From NCBI RefSeq assembly GCF_900129295.1, contig NZ_FQUU01000021.1:1-64000 (forward strand): a DNA stretch of 64,000 nucleotides, written 5' to 3'. A program made the translations under genes and the position numbers. Shown here one piece after another: positions 54,340 through 62,421 of this stretch. The DNA comes from Flavisolibacter ginsengisoli DSM 18119 (GTDB lineage: Bacteria > Bacteroidota > Bacteroidia > Chitinophagales > Chitinophagaceae). The notes under the pieces are model-generated. The model was not told where the DNA came from. It was given only the letters and a program-made list of their open reading frames with translations, and did no database searches. Each line of letters begins with the position of its first letter. Position 1 is the stretch's first letter.

Positions 54340-54867
54340 TTAATCTTTATACTTTCCTTTCCCACCATTCTTATGCGGATTTCCTCTGCCTTTTTCCCAT
54401 CCTAAATGTTTTCCGTTATCATGACGGCCTTCATACCGGTCATCATTATCATCGTTATCATATTTCTTACCTTTTTTCCGGGAATAATTGCCATTCTGAC
54501 CATTGATTTCGCGGATGCGCCTTGCACGATCATTCTCCAGTTGACGAATAGCCCTGTCTTTTTCTGCCTGTGTCAGGTAAGGATTATTCCTGATAGACTG
54601 GATCTTGGAATCATATTCGCGGTTTACCTGGTCTATCTGGGCCTGGCGTGAACCGGAAGGGTAGTTGCCGGGATAAGTATTTGGATAATTCCCACCATTA
54701 TTACCACCGCCCAGGATCACATCTCTTGGATTAGAAGTGTTGGGCGTATTCTTGGAGGTATTTTTTGGTTGTCCTAAAATAACACGGCGGGCTTCATCCC
54801 TGGAAGTCTGTGCATTGACAGAGATTATGGCACCAACAGCAATTAAAAGGGTAAGCAATTTTTTCAT
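54340..54867 (-). CDS. Secreted Asn/Gly-rich charged hypothetical protein
   Basis: A 175-residue exported protein with a clear signal peptide (1-19, SVNAQ). A linker rich in Asn, Pro and Gly (about 35-72) is followed by a helical segment (about 73-122, RQAQIDQVNREYDSKIQSIR and further charged residues) that could form a coiled coil, and a C-terminal Lys/Gly/Asp-rich tail with an acidic DNDDNDD patch and a GKGRGNPHKNGGKGK-like end. It has no enzymatic motif. A structural or ion-binding envelope role is possible. Confidence 0.65.
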   Translation of the reverse strand: MKKLLTLLIAVGAIISVNAQTSRDEARRVILGQPKNTSKNTPNTSNPRDVILGGGNNGGNYPNTYPGNYPSGSRQAQIDQVNREYDSKIQSIRNNPYLTQAEKDRAIRQLENDRARRIREINGQNGNYSRKKGKKYDNDDNDDRYEGRHDNGKHLGWEKGRGNPHKNGGKGKYKD

Positions 54868-55062
54868 AGTTCGTTATTTATGATACAATATGACTTGAAA
54901 AAAAGTGCCAGGTCAAACCTGGTTCGACAAGAATTTGTTAAAGAAGGGAGAATTTATCCGTAGGAAGAGACTAATAAAATATAACTCCTTTAATATCAGA
55001 CTATTAAATGTGCGATGAACATTTTGTTTCAGTTCATAATGTTGACTTTATTACCAGTCAAT

Positions 55063-55275
55063 CTAAAAGCGAAGTAAGGAATTCGCAAAAATAAAATCAG
55101 TAAGCTCAGCTGGGGCATTAACCTCAGTTATATTGACTTGTTGGGCTTTCTTATGAATTACCCCATATTTTGTAAATTGGTTTTTATCACAGGCCTTTGA
55201 ACTTATACCGCTAAATACCATGAAAAGGCAAACTCCTATTAATAATAATAGTGACCTTGTAACAACTTGTTTCAT
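55063..55275 (-). CDS. Small secreted protein coupled to MarR gene
   Basis: A 70-residue protein with a strong signal or membrane segment (about 7-27, SLLLLIGVCLFMVFSGI). The mature part has one Cys near the start and no known domain. Its ATG overlaps the stop of the MarR gene in an ATGA arrangement (55272-55275), so it is translationally coupled to the regulator and is likely real despite its size. Function unknown. Confidence 0.6.
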   Translation of the reverse strand: MKQVVTRSLLLLIGVCLFMVFSGISSKACDKNQFTKYGVIHKKAQQVNITEVNAPAELTDFIFANSLLRF

Positions 55276-55709
55276 AAAACTTGTTTACAGTTATCAATGA
55301 TATGATTCAAAGTTTCCTTCATTAGGATAAGATCCTTATCTGAAATGCCCTGGAGTGCTATCTCCCTGTTTTTTTCCACTACATGAATTATTTTAGTCAT
55401 CAATTTCGTTCCCACAGGGGTGATTTCTAAAGTAAACCTGCGCCTGTCTGAACTATGGACATCTCTCTTTAATAATTCTTTTTTGATCAGCAGGTCAATG
55501 ATCCTCGTGACACTGGCGGTATCTTTAAACACTTTCCCTGCTATTTCCAGTTGCGTTATGCCTGGTTTTTCATAGATCGCATTTAAAACCAGCCACTGAT
55601 CAATTGTTATATCAAATCCCTGTTCAAAGAACCGTTTTTGAGCAAATTGCCTGTAGGTCTTTATAGTTTTATCCAAAGAGTAAAAGATAACCCGGTCCAG
55701 TCTTTCCAT
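55272..55709 (-). CDS. MarR-family transcriptional regulator
   Basis: A 145-residue winged-helix regulator: the recognition helix is about 62-75 (DTASVTRIIDLLIKK), and the wing with conserved D-R-R is SSDRRRFTLEITPVG (86-100). It binds DNA as a dimer and usually represses genes until a small lipophilic or phenolic ligand binds. A 15-bp palindrome (55735-55749) lies 26 bases upstream of its start, between it and the divergent hydroxylase gene, and is the likely operator. It is cotranscribed with the small secreted protein. Confidence 0.9.
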   Translation of the reverse strand: MERLDRVIFYSLDKTIKTYRQFAQKRFFEQGFDITIDQWLVLNAIYEKPGITQLEIAGKVFKDTASVTRIIDLLIKKELLKRDVHSSDRRRFTLEITPVGTKLMTKIIHVVEKNREIALQGISDKDLILMKETLNHIIDNCKQVL

Positions 55710-55734
55710 AATTCAACGTAAAGATAATAAGATT

Positions 55735-55749
55735 TATCAATTATTGATA
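55735..55749. promoter_or_regulatory. Candidate MarR operator (15-bp perfect palindrome)
   Basis: TATCAATTATTGATA is a perfect palindrome around a central T, in the intergenic region between the MarR gene and the divergent sterol-desaturase-type gene. Its length and AT-rich symmetric form fit MarR-family operators. Confidence 0.55.
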
Positions 55750-55813
55750 TGTCAACTAAATTAATTTAACAAATCAGGTATTATAATTGTTAACTTTTAC
55801 TATCAGCTCCAAA

Positions 55814-56644
55814 ATGAGATTACCAGATTTTACTTCACCTATAGGTTTTCTAAGCACCACACTTATATTATTTCTCATTATTATAGGTAGATATTTCCTG
55901 GTAGCTGGAATGTTTTATACTATTTTTTACCGTTGGTATCCTTATAAGTGGAATGCAAGAAAGATCAATCATAAAAAATACAAAAACGGGCAATTCAGGA
56001 AAGAAGTAACATGGAGTTGCATTACTGCATTAATATTTTCTTTATCTGGATCTGTAACCCTTATACTATGGCAGAAAGGATTTACTAAGGTCTATCTAAA
56101 TTGGAATGATTACCCGGTATGGTGGATCCCTTTAAGTTTAGTTCTTTCTCTTATAGTTCATGAAACTTATTATTATTGGGTGCATAGATGGATGCACCTT
56201 CCAAAGGTCTTTAAGGTCGTTCATAAGGTCCATCATGAAAGTAATATTACTTCTCCCTGGACAGCCTTTTCATTTCATCCTTTGGAGGGTTTACTCCAGG
56301 CAATATTTCTACCGGCCCTGGTAATGTTTGTACCATTACACCTGTATGTATTGATCTTTCAATTAACCATTATGACACTCAGCAGTGTTATCAATCATCT
56401 TGATATAGAGATATACCCCGCCAATTTTTATAAACATCCAATTGGAAAATGGTTAATTGGAGCTTCTCACCATTCCTTGCATCATCGGCAGTTCAAGTAT
56501 AACTATGGGCTTTATTTTACTTTTTGGGATAAATGGAAGAGAACTGAAAGTCCATCTTATGTACCTCTCTTTGAAGAAAAAACAAAGGTTAACCAGCATG
56601 CGGCAATTACTAAGACTAATGTTGATATTGAAAGTGCCCACTAA
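55814..56644 (+). CDS. Sterol desaturase-type fatty acid hydroxylase
   Basis: A 276-residue membrane protein with about four hydrophobic segments and the histidine boxes of the FA_hydroxylase family: HETYYYWVHRWMH (about 126-138), HKVHHESN (about 148-155) and HHSLHH (about 225-230). These bind a di-iron centre that hydroxylates or desaturates lipids. It diverges from the MarR gene and is its most obvious target. ATG 55814 is preferred over an upstream TTG because it leaves a clear operator region; nine residues could be added. Confidence 0.85.
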   Translation: MRLPDFTSPIGFLSTTLILFLIIIGRYFLVAGMFYTIFYRWYPYKWNARKINHKKYKNGQFRKEVTWSCITALIFSLSGSVTLILWQKGFTKVYLNWNDYPVWWIPLSLVLSLIVHETYYYWVHRWMHLPKVFKVVHKVHHESNITSPWTAFSFHPLEGLLQAIFLPALVMFVPLHLYVLIFQLTIMTLSSVINHLDIEIYPANFYKHPIGKWLIGASHHSLHHRQFKYNYGLYFTFWDKWKRTESPSYVPLFEEKTKVNQHAAITKTNVDIESAH

Positions 56645-56651
56645 TTAAAAA

Positions 56652-57260
56652 TCATTCTTTTTTTACCAGTCCATTGACCAGGCTTTTCCATTGAATTTTG
56701 GAAAACCCTGTAATAGCTCCTGTTGCAATTGCTGTATTTCTTATTTTATCTATTGTAGTTTCTGTATTTGTATTAGGCTTCTCATTTCTGCCATAAACGC
56801 CTGCAATCACCTGTTTTCCTTCTTGCCGTACCATAAAGGTTGATGTTGTATCATCACTAAAAAAATGCGCTACATCTTCCTTTTCATTCAGTGGACTTGT
56901 GGCAGGCCGTACACGCATAGCAGTCCATTGCGTTTTTTCATCCTGGTCTTTTTCAATAGCCTCAATTTGTACCCAATCAAAACCTTGCCCTGACACAGAA
57001 CCAGGTCCGGGAATATCAATTTTTAAATGATCACCTTTCTGTGGATCCCTTTTCACTTCCTTTCCTGATTTATCAGTAAGTTGAAATGATGCCGTTGCCT
57101 TGCCGGCATACTGTTGCCAGTTATTGATATCCATAAGTCTTTTACATACCGTTACATAAAATGCTTTAGCTTCCTTTTCAGTATCTAATTCTTCTGCACT
57201 TTCCGTGTTTGTCTGAGTACCCGAATCCTGGGAAGGTATAATGTTCTCTTGCTGGCTCAT
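56652..57260 (-). CDS. Hypothetical protein in the App1-like operon
   Basis: A 202-residue cytosolic protein of unknown function. The N-terminus is Ser/Thr/Glu-rich and probably disordered (about 1-28); the rest is mixed alpha/beta with GKATASFQLTDKSG, IPGPGSVSGQGFDWVQIEAI and FMVRQEGKQVIAGVYGRNE segments. The C-terminus (about 173-190) is moderately hydrophobic. Its start lies one base past the stop of the PPOX-like gene, so the two are in one operon. Confidence 0.65.
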   Translation of the reverse strand: MSQQENIIPSQDSGTQTNTESAEELDTEKEAKAFYVTVCKRLMDINNWQQYAGKATASFQLTDKSGKEVKRDPQKGDHLKIDIPGPGSVSGQGFDWVQIEAIEKDQDEKTQWTAMRVRPATSPLNEKEDVAHFFSDDTTSTFMVRQEGKQVIAGVYGRNEKPNTNTETTIDKIRNTAIATGAITGFSKIQWKSLVNGLVKKE

Positions 57261-57261
57261 G

Positions 57262-57759
57262 TTATACTTTTAATTTTCCTTCTGCACCATCAGCTAACTT
57301 TTTTCCAGCCACAACAGAAGCAGCCATTTTCAAAAATGCTATCATCTTACCTGTTTCTGAGTCCCAATAATAAATATTGGTAGGAACCACTTTTAATAAT
57401 GCCAGGTTTGGATCATCAGCTCCCTTTGGAAACCAGGCTTTCACTATAGTCTTCCATTTATCTTTAATCAGCTTTTTATCAGTAATTACATTTGCCTTGC
57501 CACATACATCTACATAACTTTCTTTTCCAGGATGTGCGTATACCAGGTGTACGTTTTTTTCCTGGCTCACCTCTTCTACTTTAATGGACCTGATATCTGT
57601 GTAGAACCACAACGTCCCATTATCCTCAACCTCTATTGTTGCCATTGGCCTTGTATGATCATCGTTTTGGTTATTGGTTATAAACATGCACACATTTATA
57701 TCATTGATTAGCTTTTTGAACTTTTTAGCGGCTTCTTCATTCTGAAGGTTCTTTTCCAT
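57262..57759 (-). CDS. Pyridoxamine 5'-phosphate oxidase-like / general stress protein 26-type
   Basis: A 165-residue flavin-binding split-barrel protein. CMFITNNQNDDHTRPMATIEVEDNGTLWFYTD spans the first strands (about 24-55), SVKVEEV and VYAHPGKESYVDVCGKANV the next. This is the GSP26/PPOX group, which binds FMN, F420 or haem; function is mostly unknown but often stress related. It lies between an App1-like phosphatase gene and a hypothetical gene on the same strand. Confidence 0.84.
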   Translation of the reverse strand: MEKNLQNEEAAKKFKKLINDINVCMFITNNQNDDHTRPMATIEVEDNGTLWFYTDIRSIKVEEVSQEKNVHLVYAHPGKESYVDVCGKANVITDKKLIKDKWKTIVKAWFPKGADDPNLALLKVVPTNIYYWDSETGKMIAFLKMAASVVAGKKLADGAEGKLKV

Positions 57760-57813
57760 AACTAATAAATTTGATTTTGATGCTTAAAATAATATGCCAT
57801 AAGTATTCATGGC

Positions 57814-58881
57814 TCAGTTGTCATGAAATTCTGCTGTAGCTTGTTTCTCAGATATCAGGCCGATCTTCCTGGAGTGCATGATAGCTTCTGAACTATGTTT
57901 AAAAAAACAACAGGACACCCCGGCCGCTTCAATTTTATAAAGCACATCTTTTACATTTTGTTGATTTTTTGCAGTAATGTCACGTATATAAACCGCATGT
58001 ATCTGCCTGGGAAAATGATTGACTACAGCCTCATAGATATAAGGATCATGTTGCGAGCTGTCCCCAAGTAACACAAAACGTTGCCTGGGGAATGTTTCCA
58101 ATATCCTGGCTATCCTGGTAAACTTGGTTTTATGATTATTCTGTCCTGTCTTTAATAACTGGCTGAATAATTTTAATTGATTTAATAGGAATACGCCTTT
58201 AGGCATCTGGTTTACAATAGTGAACTCAAGTATATAATCATAGAGGTTCCATTCGCTGCTGGATACAAAAAAGAAAGGATTTGGTGCATCCGGAACTGTA
58301 TTACTGCAGGCTAAAAGCTGGTAGTGTTTTACTGCATCTTCAAAAGGTTGCCGGCTTCGGGCATTTTCTGTAAATAATACAAAAAGTCTTTTGCGCAAAT
58401 TGCTGGAATGTGAAATAAGAAAAGTATCATCAATATCTGAAATAAAGCCATATTGGGTTTCATGAGGCACAAAAACAGTTCCCACAGCTTCTGCAATTGC
58501 CTCCTGGTGCTTCCAGGCTTTAATAACTACCCGGTTCCATCCACAGTGCAGTGGTGGCTTATCCTTCCAGTTGAAGCTGAAAAAGCCATCTGTTCCTGAT
58601 TTACAATACAAGGTTTCGTTCCCCCACTCCAGTGTAACCTCAATACCAGCCATTGGTTTCACCACAAATAACCGAAGCAATGCAAGAGTATTATGAATGA
58701 CGCTTTTCCTGTATTTTTTTCTGGGCAGGGGAGATAATTTAAAAACATGACCGTGAATCATCAATTGTTCACCCTGCCCATACCCATGGTAAACCTTAAT
58801 AGTAGGTTGGTTGGTAAAGCCCATCCAATTCAATAAACGGGATATCCAACCTGAGGCGACTGGCTGGTCAGTTGTTTGCAT
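57814..58881 (-). CDS. App1-like phosphatidate phosphatase family protein (DUF2183)
   Basis: A 355-residue protein. The C-terminal part holds an HAD-like motif FISDIDDTFLIS (about 160-172) and FVLLGDSSQHDPYIY (about 281-295), together typical of the App1 (DUF2183) group, related to yeast phosphatidate phosphatase App1. The N-terminal part (about 30-150) is a beta-sandwich-like region. It may dephosphorylate a phospholipid or other phosphoester. It opens a three-gene operon and diverges from a diacylglycerol-kinase-type gene by only 24 bases between start codons, a pairing of opposite lipid-phosphate activities. Confidence 0.86.
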   Translation of the reverse strand: MQTTDQPVASGWISRLLNWMGFTNQPTIKVYHGYGQGEQLMIHGHVFKLSPLPRKKYRKSVIHNTLALLRLFVVKPMAGIEVTLEWGNETLYCKSGTDGFFSFNWKDKPPLHCGWNRVVIKAWKHQEAIAEAVGTVFVPHETQYGFISDIDDTFLISHSSNLRKRLFVLFTENARSRQPFEDAVKHYQLLACSNTVPDAPNPFFFVSSSEWNLYDYILEFTIVNQMPKGVFLLNQLKLFSQLLKTGQNNHKTKFTRIARILETFPRQRFVLLGDSSQHDPYIYEAVVNHFPRQIHAVYIRDITAKNQQNVKDVLYKIEAAGVSCCFFKHSSEAIMHSRKIGLISEKQATAEFHDN

Positions 58882-58905
58882 AGTAAGTTTATCTATACAA
58901 TAAGT

Positions 58906-59817
58906 ATGCACAATCAACAGACATTGAAATTGTTATTTGTAATAAACCCTGTTTCTGGCGGAAAAGAAAAGAATGACTGGGAAACTTCCATACGTGATTA
59001 CTTTAAAGACATCCCTCATATAGCTGAATTTTATCTTTTAACGGGTGGGAATGATAAAAGCTCCTTACAGCATTATATTCAAACCATAACCCCCGACAGG
59101 GTTGTAGCCGTAGGCGGTGATGGTACTGTAAAAATGGTTACTGAATTACTCAAAGAAACTTCTATTCCATTAGGTATTATACCGGCAGGTTCGGCTAATG
59201 GTATGGCAAAAGAACTCGCTATCCCCCTTGTTATTGAAGAAGCTATAAAAATAATAATGGAAGGTAAATGTGAAAAAGTGGATTGCATCAAGATCAATGA
59301 GGAGGAGATATGCATTCATGTAAGCGATATCGGGTTAAATGCAATGCTTGTAAAATATTTTGAAAAGTCTAAAAAAAGAGGAATGTGGGGTTATGGAAAA
59401 GCCATCTTTAAAGTGCTATGGGAAAAACAAAAGATGGCGGTAACCATAACAACGGATGAAGGAACTGTAAAAAGACAGGCTTATATGGTGGCACTGGCTA
59501 ATGCACGTAAATATGGTACGGGTGCTAATATCAATCCTGATGGAAACGTTTCTGATGGAAAGTTCGAAATAATCATTGTCCGCAAATTGAATGTATTGGA
59601 GATTTTCAAGGCAATATTTACAGATCGCTCCTTTCGTCCTGAAAAAATTGAGGTATTCTCCACCACAAACCTTGAAATGGAAATTCACCGTAAAGCTTAT
59701 TTCCAGGTTGATGGGGAGTATAAAGGCAAGGTAAAATCCATTAAAGCAAGGATACTTCCAGGTGTTATTAATGTTATGTTACCAGTTTTGGAAGAAGAAA
59801 AGGTAGCTGTGGCATAA
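58906..59817 (+). CDS. Diacylglycerol kinase-type lipid kinase (YegS/DgkB family)
   Basis: A 303-residue cytosolic lipid kinase. LFVINPVSGG (10-19) starts the fold, GGDGT (70-74) is the ATP site, and LGIIPAGSANGMAKEL (89-104) is the lipid/phosphate region. A C-terminal beta-sandwich follows (KAYFQVDGEYKGK). Members phosphorylate diacylglycerol or sphingoid bases. ATG 58906 is preferred: it leaves 24 bases to the divergent App1-like gene. CsbD follows on the same strand after 31 bases. Confidence 0.9.
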   Translation: MHNQQTLKLLFVINPVSGGKEKNDWETSIRDYFKDIPHIAEFYLLTGGNDKSSLQHYIQTITPDRVVAVGGDGTVKMVTELLKETSIPLGIIPAGSANGMAKELAIPLVIEEAIKIIMEGKCEKVDCIKINEEEICIHVSDIGLNAMLVKYFEKSKKRGMWGYGKAIFKVLWEKQKMAVTITTDEGTVKRQAYMVALANARKYGTGANINPDGNVSDGKFEIIIVRKLNVLEIFKAIFTDRSFRPEKIEVFSTTNLEMEIHRKAYFQVDGEYKGKVKSIKARILPGVINVMLPVLEEEKVAVA

Positions 59818-59848
59818 AAATTTCTTTTAGTAAGAAAATTGAATAACT

Positions 59849-60040
59849 ATGGATGAATTAGAATTAAGAGGCAAATGGCATGAGCTGAAAGGAAAAGCAA
59901 AGCAAGCTCATGGCGACCTTACTGATGATGATGTTAGATGGGAAGAAGGAAAGGACGAAGAATTTTTTGGCCGCATGCAGAATAAGCTTGGCAAGACTAA
60001 AGATGAAGTGATCAGCTGGATAAGGTCTTTAGGTCGTTAA
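59849..60040 (+). CDS. CsbD-family stress protein
   Basis: A 63-residue protein of the CsbD family (start [23 protein letters not shown]), known as a small general-stress protein of unknown action. It ends in an amphipathic helix. It follows the lipid kinase and precedes a strong terminator. Confidence 0.92.
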   Translation: MDELELRGKWHELKGKAKQAHGDLTDDDVRWEEGKDEEFFGRMQNKLGKTKDEVISWIRSLGR

Positions 60041-60047
60041 AAGCATT

Positions 60048-60078
60048 AAGGTTTTCCCATCTGGGAAAACCTTTTTTC
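60048..60078 (+). terminator. Rho-independent terminator after CsbD gene
   Basis: AAGGTTTTCCC (60048-60058) pairs with GGGAAAACCTT (60063-60073) across ATCT, followed by Ts. Confidence 0.92.
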
Positions 60079-60189
60079 TTATTACTTTAAATTGGCAGGT
60101 ATACATACCAGGCCTGGCAGACTATTATTGTTCCGCCTTTTAGTAAATCATTCTAAATACATTAATGCTCATGCCTTTACCTTTACAGC

Positions 60190-62064
60190 ATGCATTATGT
60201 GTCCGCGGAGAATCTTGGCAAATCATATGGAATCAAGCCCCTTTTTGAAAATATTTCCTTCCATATATCAGAAGGCGATAAAATAGCCCTGGTAGCCAGG
60301 AACGGTTCTGGAAAATCTACATTATTAAAAATCATTTCAGGAATAGAAGTGCCGGATAATGGCAAAATCTGGGTCAACAAAAATGTTGATGTTGCATTCT
60401 TTGAGCAAGAGCCTAAATTAGTTGACAAAGCCACAGTGCTTGACAACATATTCCATGTTAGCCACCCGGTAATGACAGTAATCAAGGAATATGAGGTAGC
60501 CATTGAAACACATAATGACGACCTGATCAGCAGTTCACTTATCAAAATGGATGAACTGAATGCATGGGATTTTGAAGCCAAAGTAAAACAGATCCTCGGC
60601 AAGTTGAATATTCATAATCTTCAACAACAGGTTTCTACTTTAAGCGGTGGTCAAAGAAAAAGAATTGCACTGGCCAAAGTACTTATAGATATTGGTTTCG
60701 AACATAAACATGTGCTGCTGATCATGGATGAGCCAACTAACCATTTGGATGTAAGTATGGTTGAATGGCTTGAACATTACCTGAATAAAGAAAATGTCAC
60801 GCTTCTGCTGGTAACACACGACCGCTATTTTCTCGATGCTATTTGCAATGAAGTTTGGGAGCTGTCAGATGGCACGCTCTATGAGCACGTTGGGAATTAT
60901 GAAAACTACCTGGAAAAGAAGGCTATGCGGGAAGAAAGCGAAGCCGCAAGTGTTGATAAGGCAAGAAATCTTTACAGGAAAGAATTGGAATGGATGAGGA
61001 AGCAGCCCAAGGCAAGGACCACCAAATCAAAAAGCCGCATCGATGCTTTCTACGAAGTAGAGAAAAAGGCTAAACAGCAGCTACAGGAACAAGAGCTTCA
61101 ACTGCAAAGCAAAATGAGCAGGCTGGGTGGCAAAACCGTGGAGATGAAAAAGGTGTACAAGAGTTATGGTGAAAAGGTGATCTTAAAAGGATTTGATTAC
61201 ACATTCAAGAAAGGAGAGAGGCTGGGAGTTGTTGGTAAAAATGGTGCTGGTAAGTCCACATTTATCAATATGATCCAGGGATTAGAGCCGCCAGATTCAG
61301 GTAAAATAAATGTGGGGGACACCGTTGTCTTTGGAAACTATTCCCAACAGGGATTGATAGTGAAAGAAGACATGAGGGTTATAGAATATGTTAAAGGAAT
61401 AGCTGAAAATTTTCCCTTGGCCAATGGCGGATCACTAAGCGCAGCCCAGTTCCTTAACCTTTTTCTTTTTCCTCCTGAGCAGCAATATACTTATATCAGT
61501 AAATTAAGCGGTGGAGAAAGAAGACGGCTGCATCTATTAACTGTCCTGTTTAGAAATCCTAACTTTCTTATCCTGGATGAACCTACTAACGATCTTGACC
61601 TTCCAACCTTATCCGTTTTAGAGAACTATTTATTAGAATTCCAGGGATGCCTGATCATTGTTAGTCACGACAGGTATTTTATGGATCGCCTGGTTGATCA
61701 CCTGTTTGTATTTGAAGGTGACGGAGAAATCAGGGATTTCCCGGGAAATTATTCACAACTAAGAGAATGGCAAAAATTGAAGGAGGAAGCCCCGGAAGTG
61801 CCCCAGGCCACTGTTGTAGTTAAGGAACCCGAGGTAGTTTTACCAAAGAAAAAGCTTAGTTATAAGGAACAAAGAGAGTTCGAACTCCTTGAAAATGAGC
61901 TTAAAACGCTTGAAAAAGAAAGGGCGACACTATATACTGAACTTTCAAACTCAAGCCTCCCTTACGATAAGTTGCAGGAAATATCTGCCAGGATCAATAT
62001 AATTGGTAAAAGTATAGATGATAAAGAATTGAGGTGGCTTGAATTAAGTGATGCACAATCGTAG
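60190..62064 (+). CDS. ABC-F family ATPase, Uup-like
   Basis: A 624-residue soluble protein with two ABC domains and no membrane segment: Walker A RNGSGKST (37-44), signature LSGGQRKR (151-158), Walker B MDEPTNHLD; then GKNGAGKST (349-357), KLSGGERRR and LDEPTNDLD. A charged linker (about 240-310) joins the two domains, and a C-terminal coiled coil (about 555-615) follows. The coiled coil makes it Uup/EttA-like rather than a classical resistance ABC-F. ABC-F proteins act on the ribosome; Uup is also linked to replication-fork or ribosome-assembly phenotypes. The gene stands alone. Confidence 0.92.
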   Translation: MHYVSAENLGKSYGIKPLFENISFHISEGDKIALVARNGSGKSTLLKIISGIEVPDNGKIWVNKNVDVAFFEQEPKLVDKATVLDNIFHVSHPVMTVIKEYEVAIETHNDDLISSSLIKMDELNAWDFEAKVKQILGKLNIHNLQQQVSTLSGGQRKRIALAKVLIDIGFEHKHVLLIMDEPTNHLDVSMVEWLEHYLNKENVTLLLVTHDRYFLDAICNEVWELSDGTLYEHVGNYENYLEKKAMREESEAASVDKARNLYRKELEWMRKQPKARTTKSKSRIDAFYEVEKKAKQQLQEQELQLQSKMSRLGGKTVEMKKVYKSYGEKVILKGFDYTFKKGERLGVVGKNGAGKSTFINMIQGLEPPDSGKINVGDTVVFGNYSQQGLIVKEDMRVIEYVKGIAENFPLANGGSLSAAQFLNLFLFPPEQQYTYISKLSGGERRRLHLLTVLFRNPNFLILDEPTNDLDLPTLSVLENYLLEFQGCLIIVSHDRYFMDRLVDHLFVFEGDGEIRDFPGNYSQLREWQKLKEEAPEVPQATVVVKEPEVVLPKKKLSYKEQREFELLENELKTLEKERATLYTELSNSSLPYDKLQEISARINIIGKSIDDKELRWLELSDAQS

Positions 62065-62198
62065 TTTTACGTATTTGATTTTCAAATTATTGTTTATACT
62101 TTTACTCCAGAATCCCTCCCTTTAAAAACACAGTAAAGACCAGCATCCAATATACTTGTTGAACCTCTTTTGAGTTAACACATAAAATTTTGCTGTGT

Positions 62199-62303
62199 AT
62201 GAAAAAAATTTACTCCCTATTTCATGATGAAAAAGTTCAGGACACTTTAATCGTTGCAGTGGTATTAGCGATCATTATCACGCTATCCGTTGTATTCATT
62301 TAA
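62199..62303 (+). CDS. 34-residue single-pass membrane microprotein
   Basis: An ATG-started 34-codon frame encodes MKKIYSLFHDEKVQDTLIVA followed by a hydrophobic stretch to the end. Residues 17-34 (LIVAVVLAIIITLSVVFI) form one membrane helix preceded by a charged N-terminus. It fills an otherwise empty 357-base gap, has its own upstream AT-rich leader and is followed by a strong terminator, which favours a real microprotein. No family was recognised. Confidence 0.5.
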   Translation: MKKIYSLFHDEKVQDTLIVAVVLAIIITLSVVFI

Positions 62304-62374
62304 GTTATTGTAGCTGGACTTTGAAAGCTTAATGCATCGCATTAAGAGAACTTGTTAGTTGCCAGACTATAAAA

Positions 62375-62408
62375 ATTAAAAATCCCGCTGTGAGGCGGGA
62401 TTTTTAAT
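62375..62408. terminator. Bidirectional terminator
   Basis: ATTAAAAATCCCGC (62375-62388) pairs perfectly with GCGGGATTTTTAAT (62395-62408) across TGTGAG; between the microprotein and the convergent glutamine synthetase gene. Confidence 0.93.
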
Positions 62409-62421
62409 GTAGACTATTTTA

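Noticed and set aside
54406-54651. 81-codon hydrophobic frame opposite the Asn/Gly-rich protein gene
   Set aside because: The hydrophobic look comes from complementing Asn/Asp/Lys codons; the reverse frame has a signal peptide and a start.
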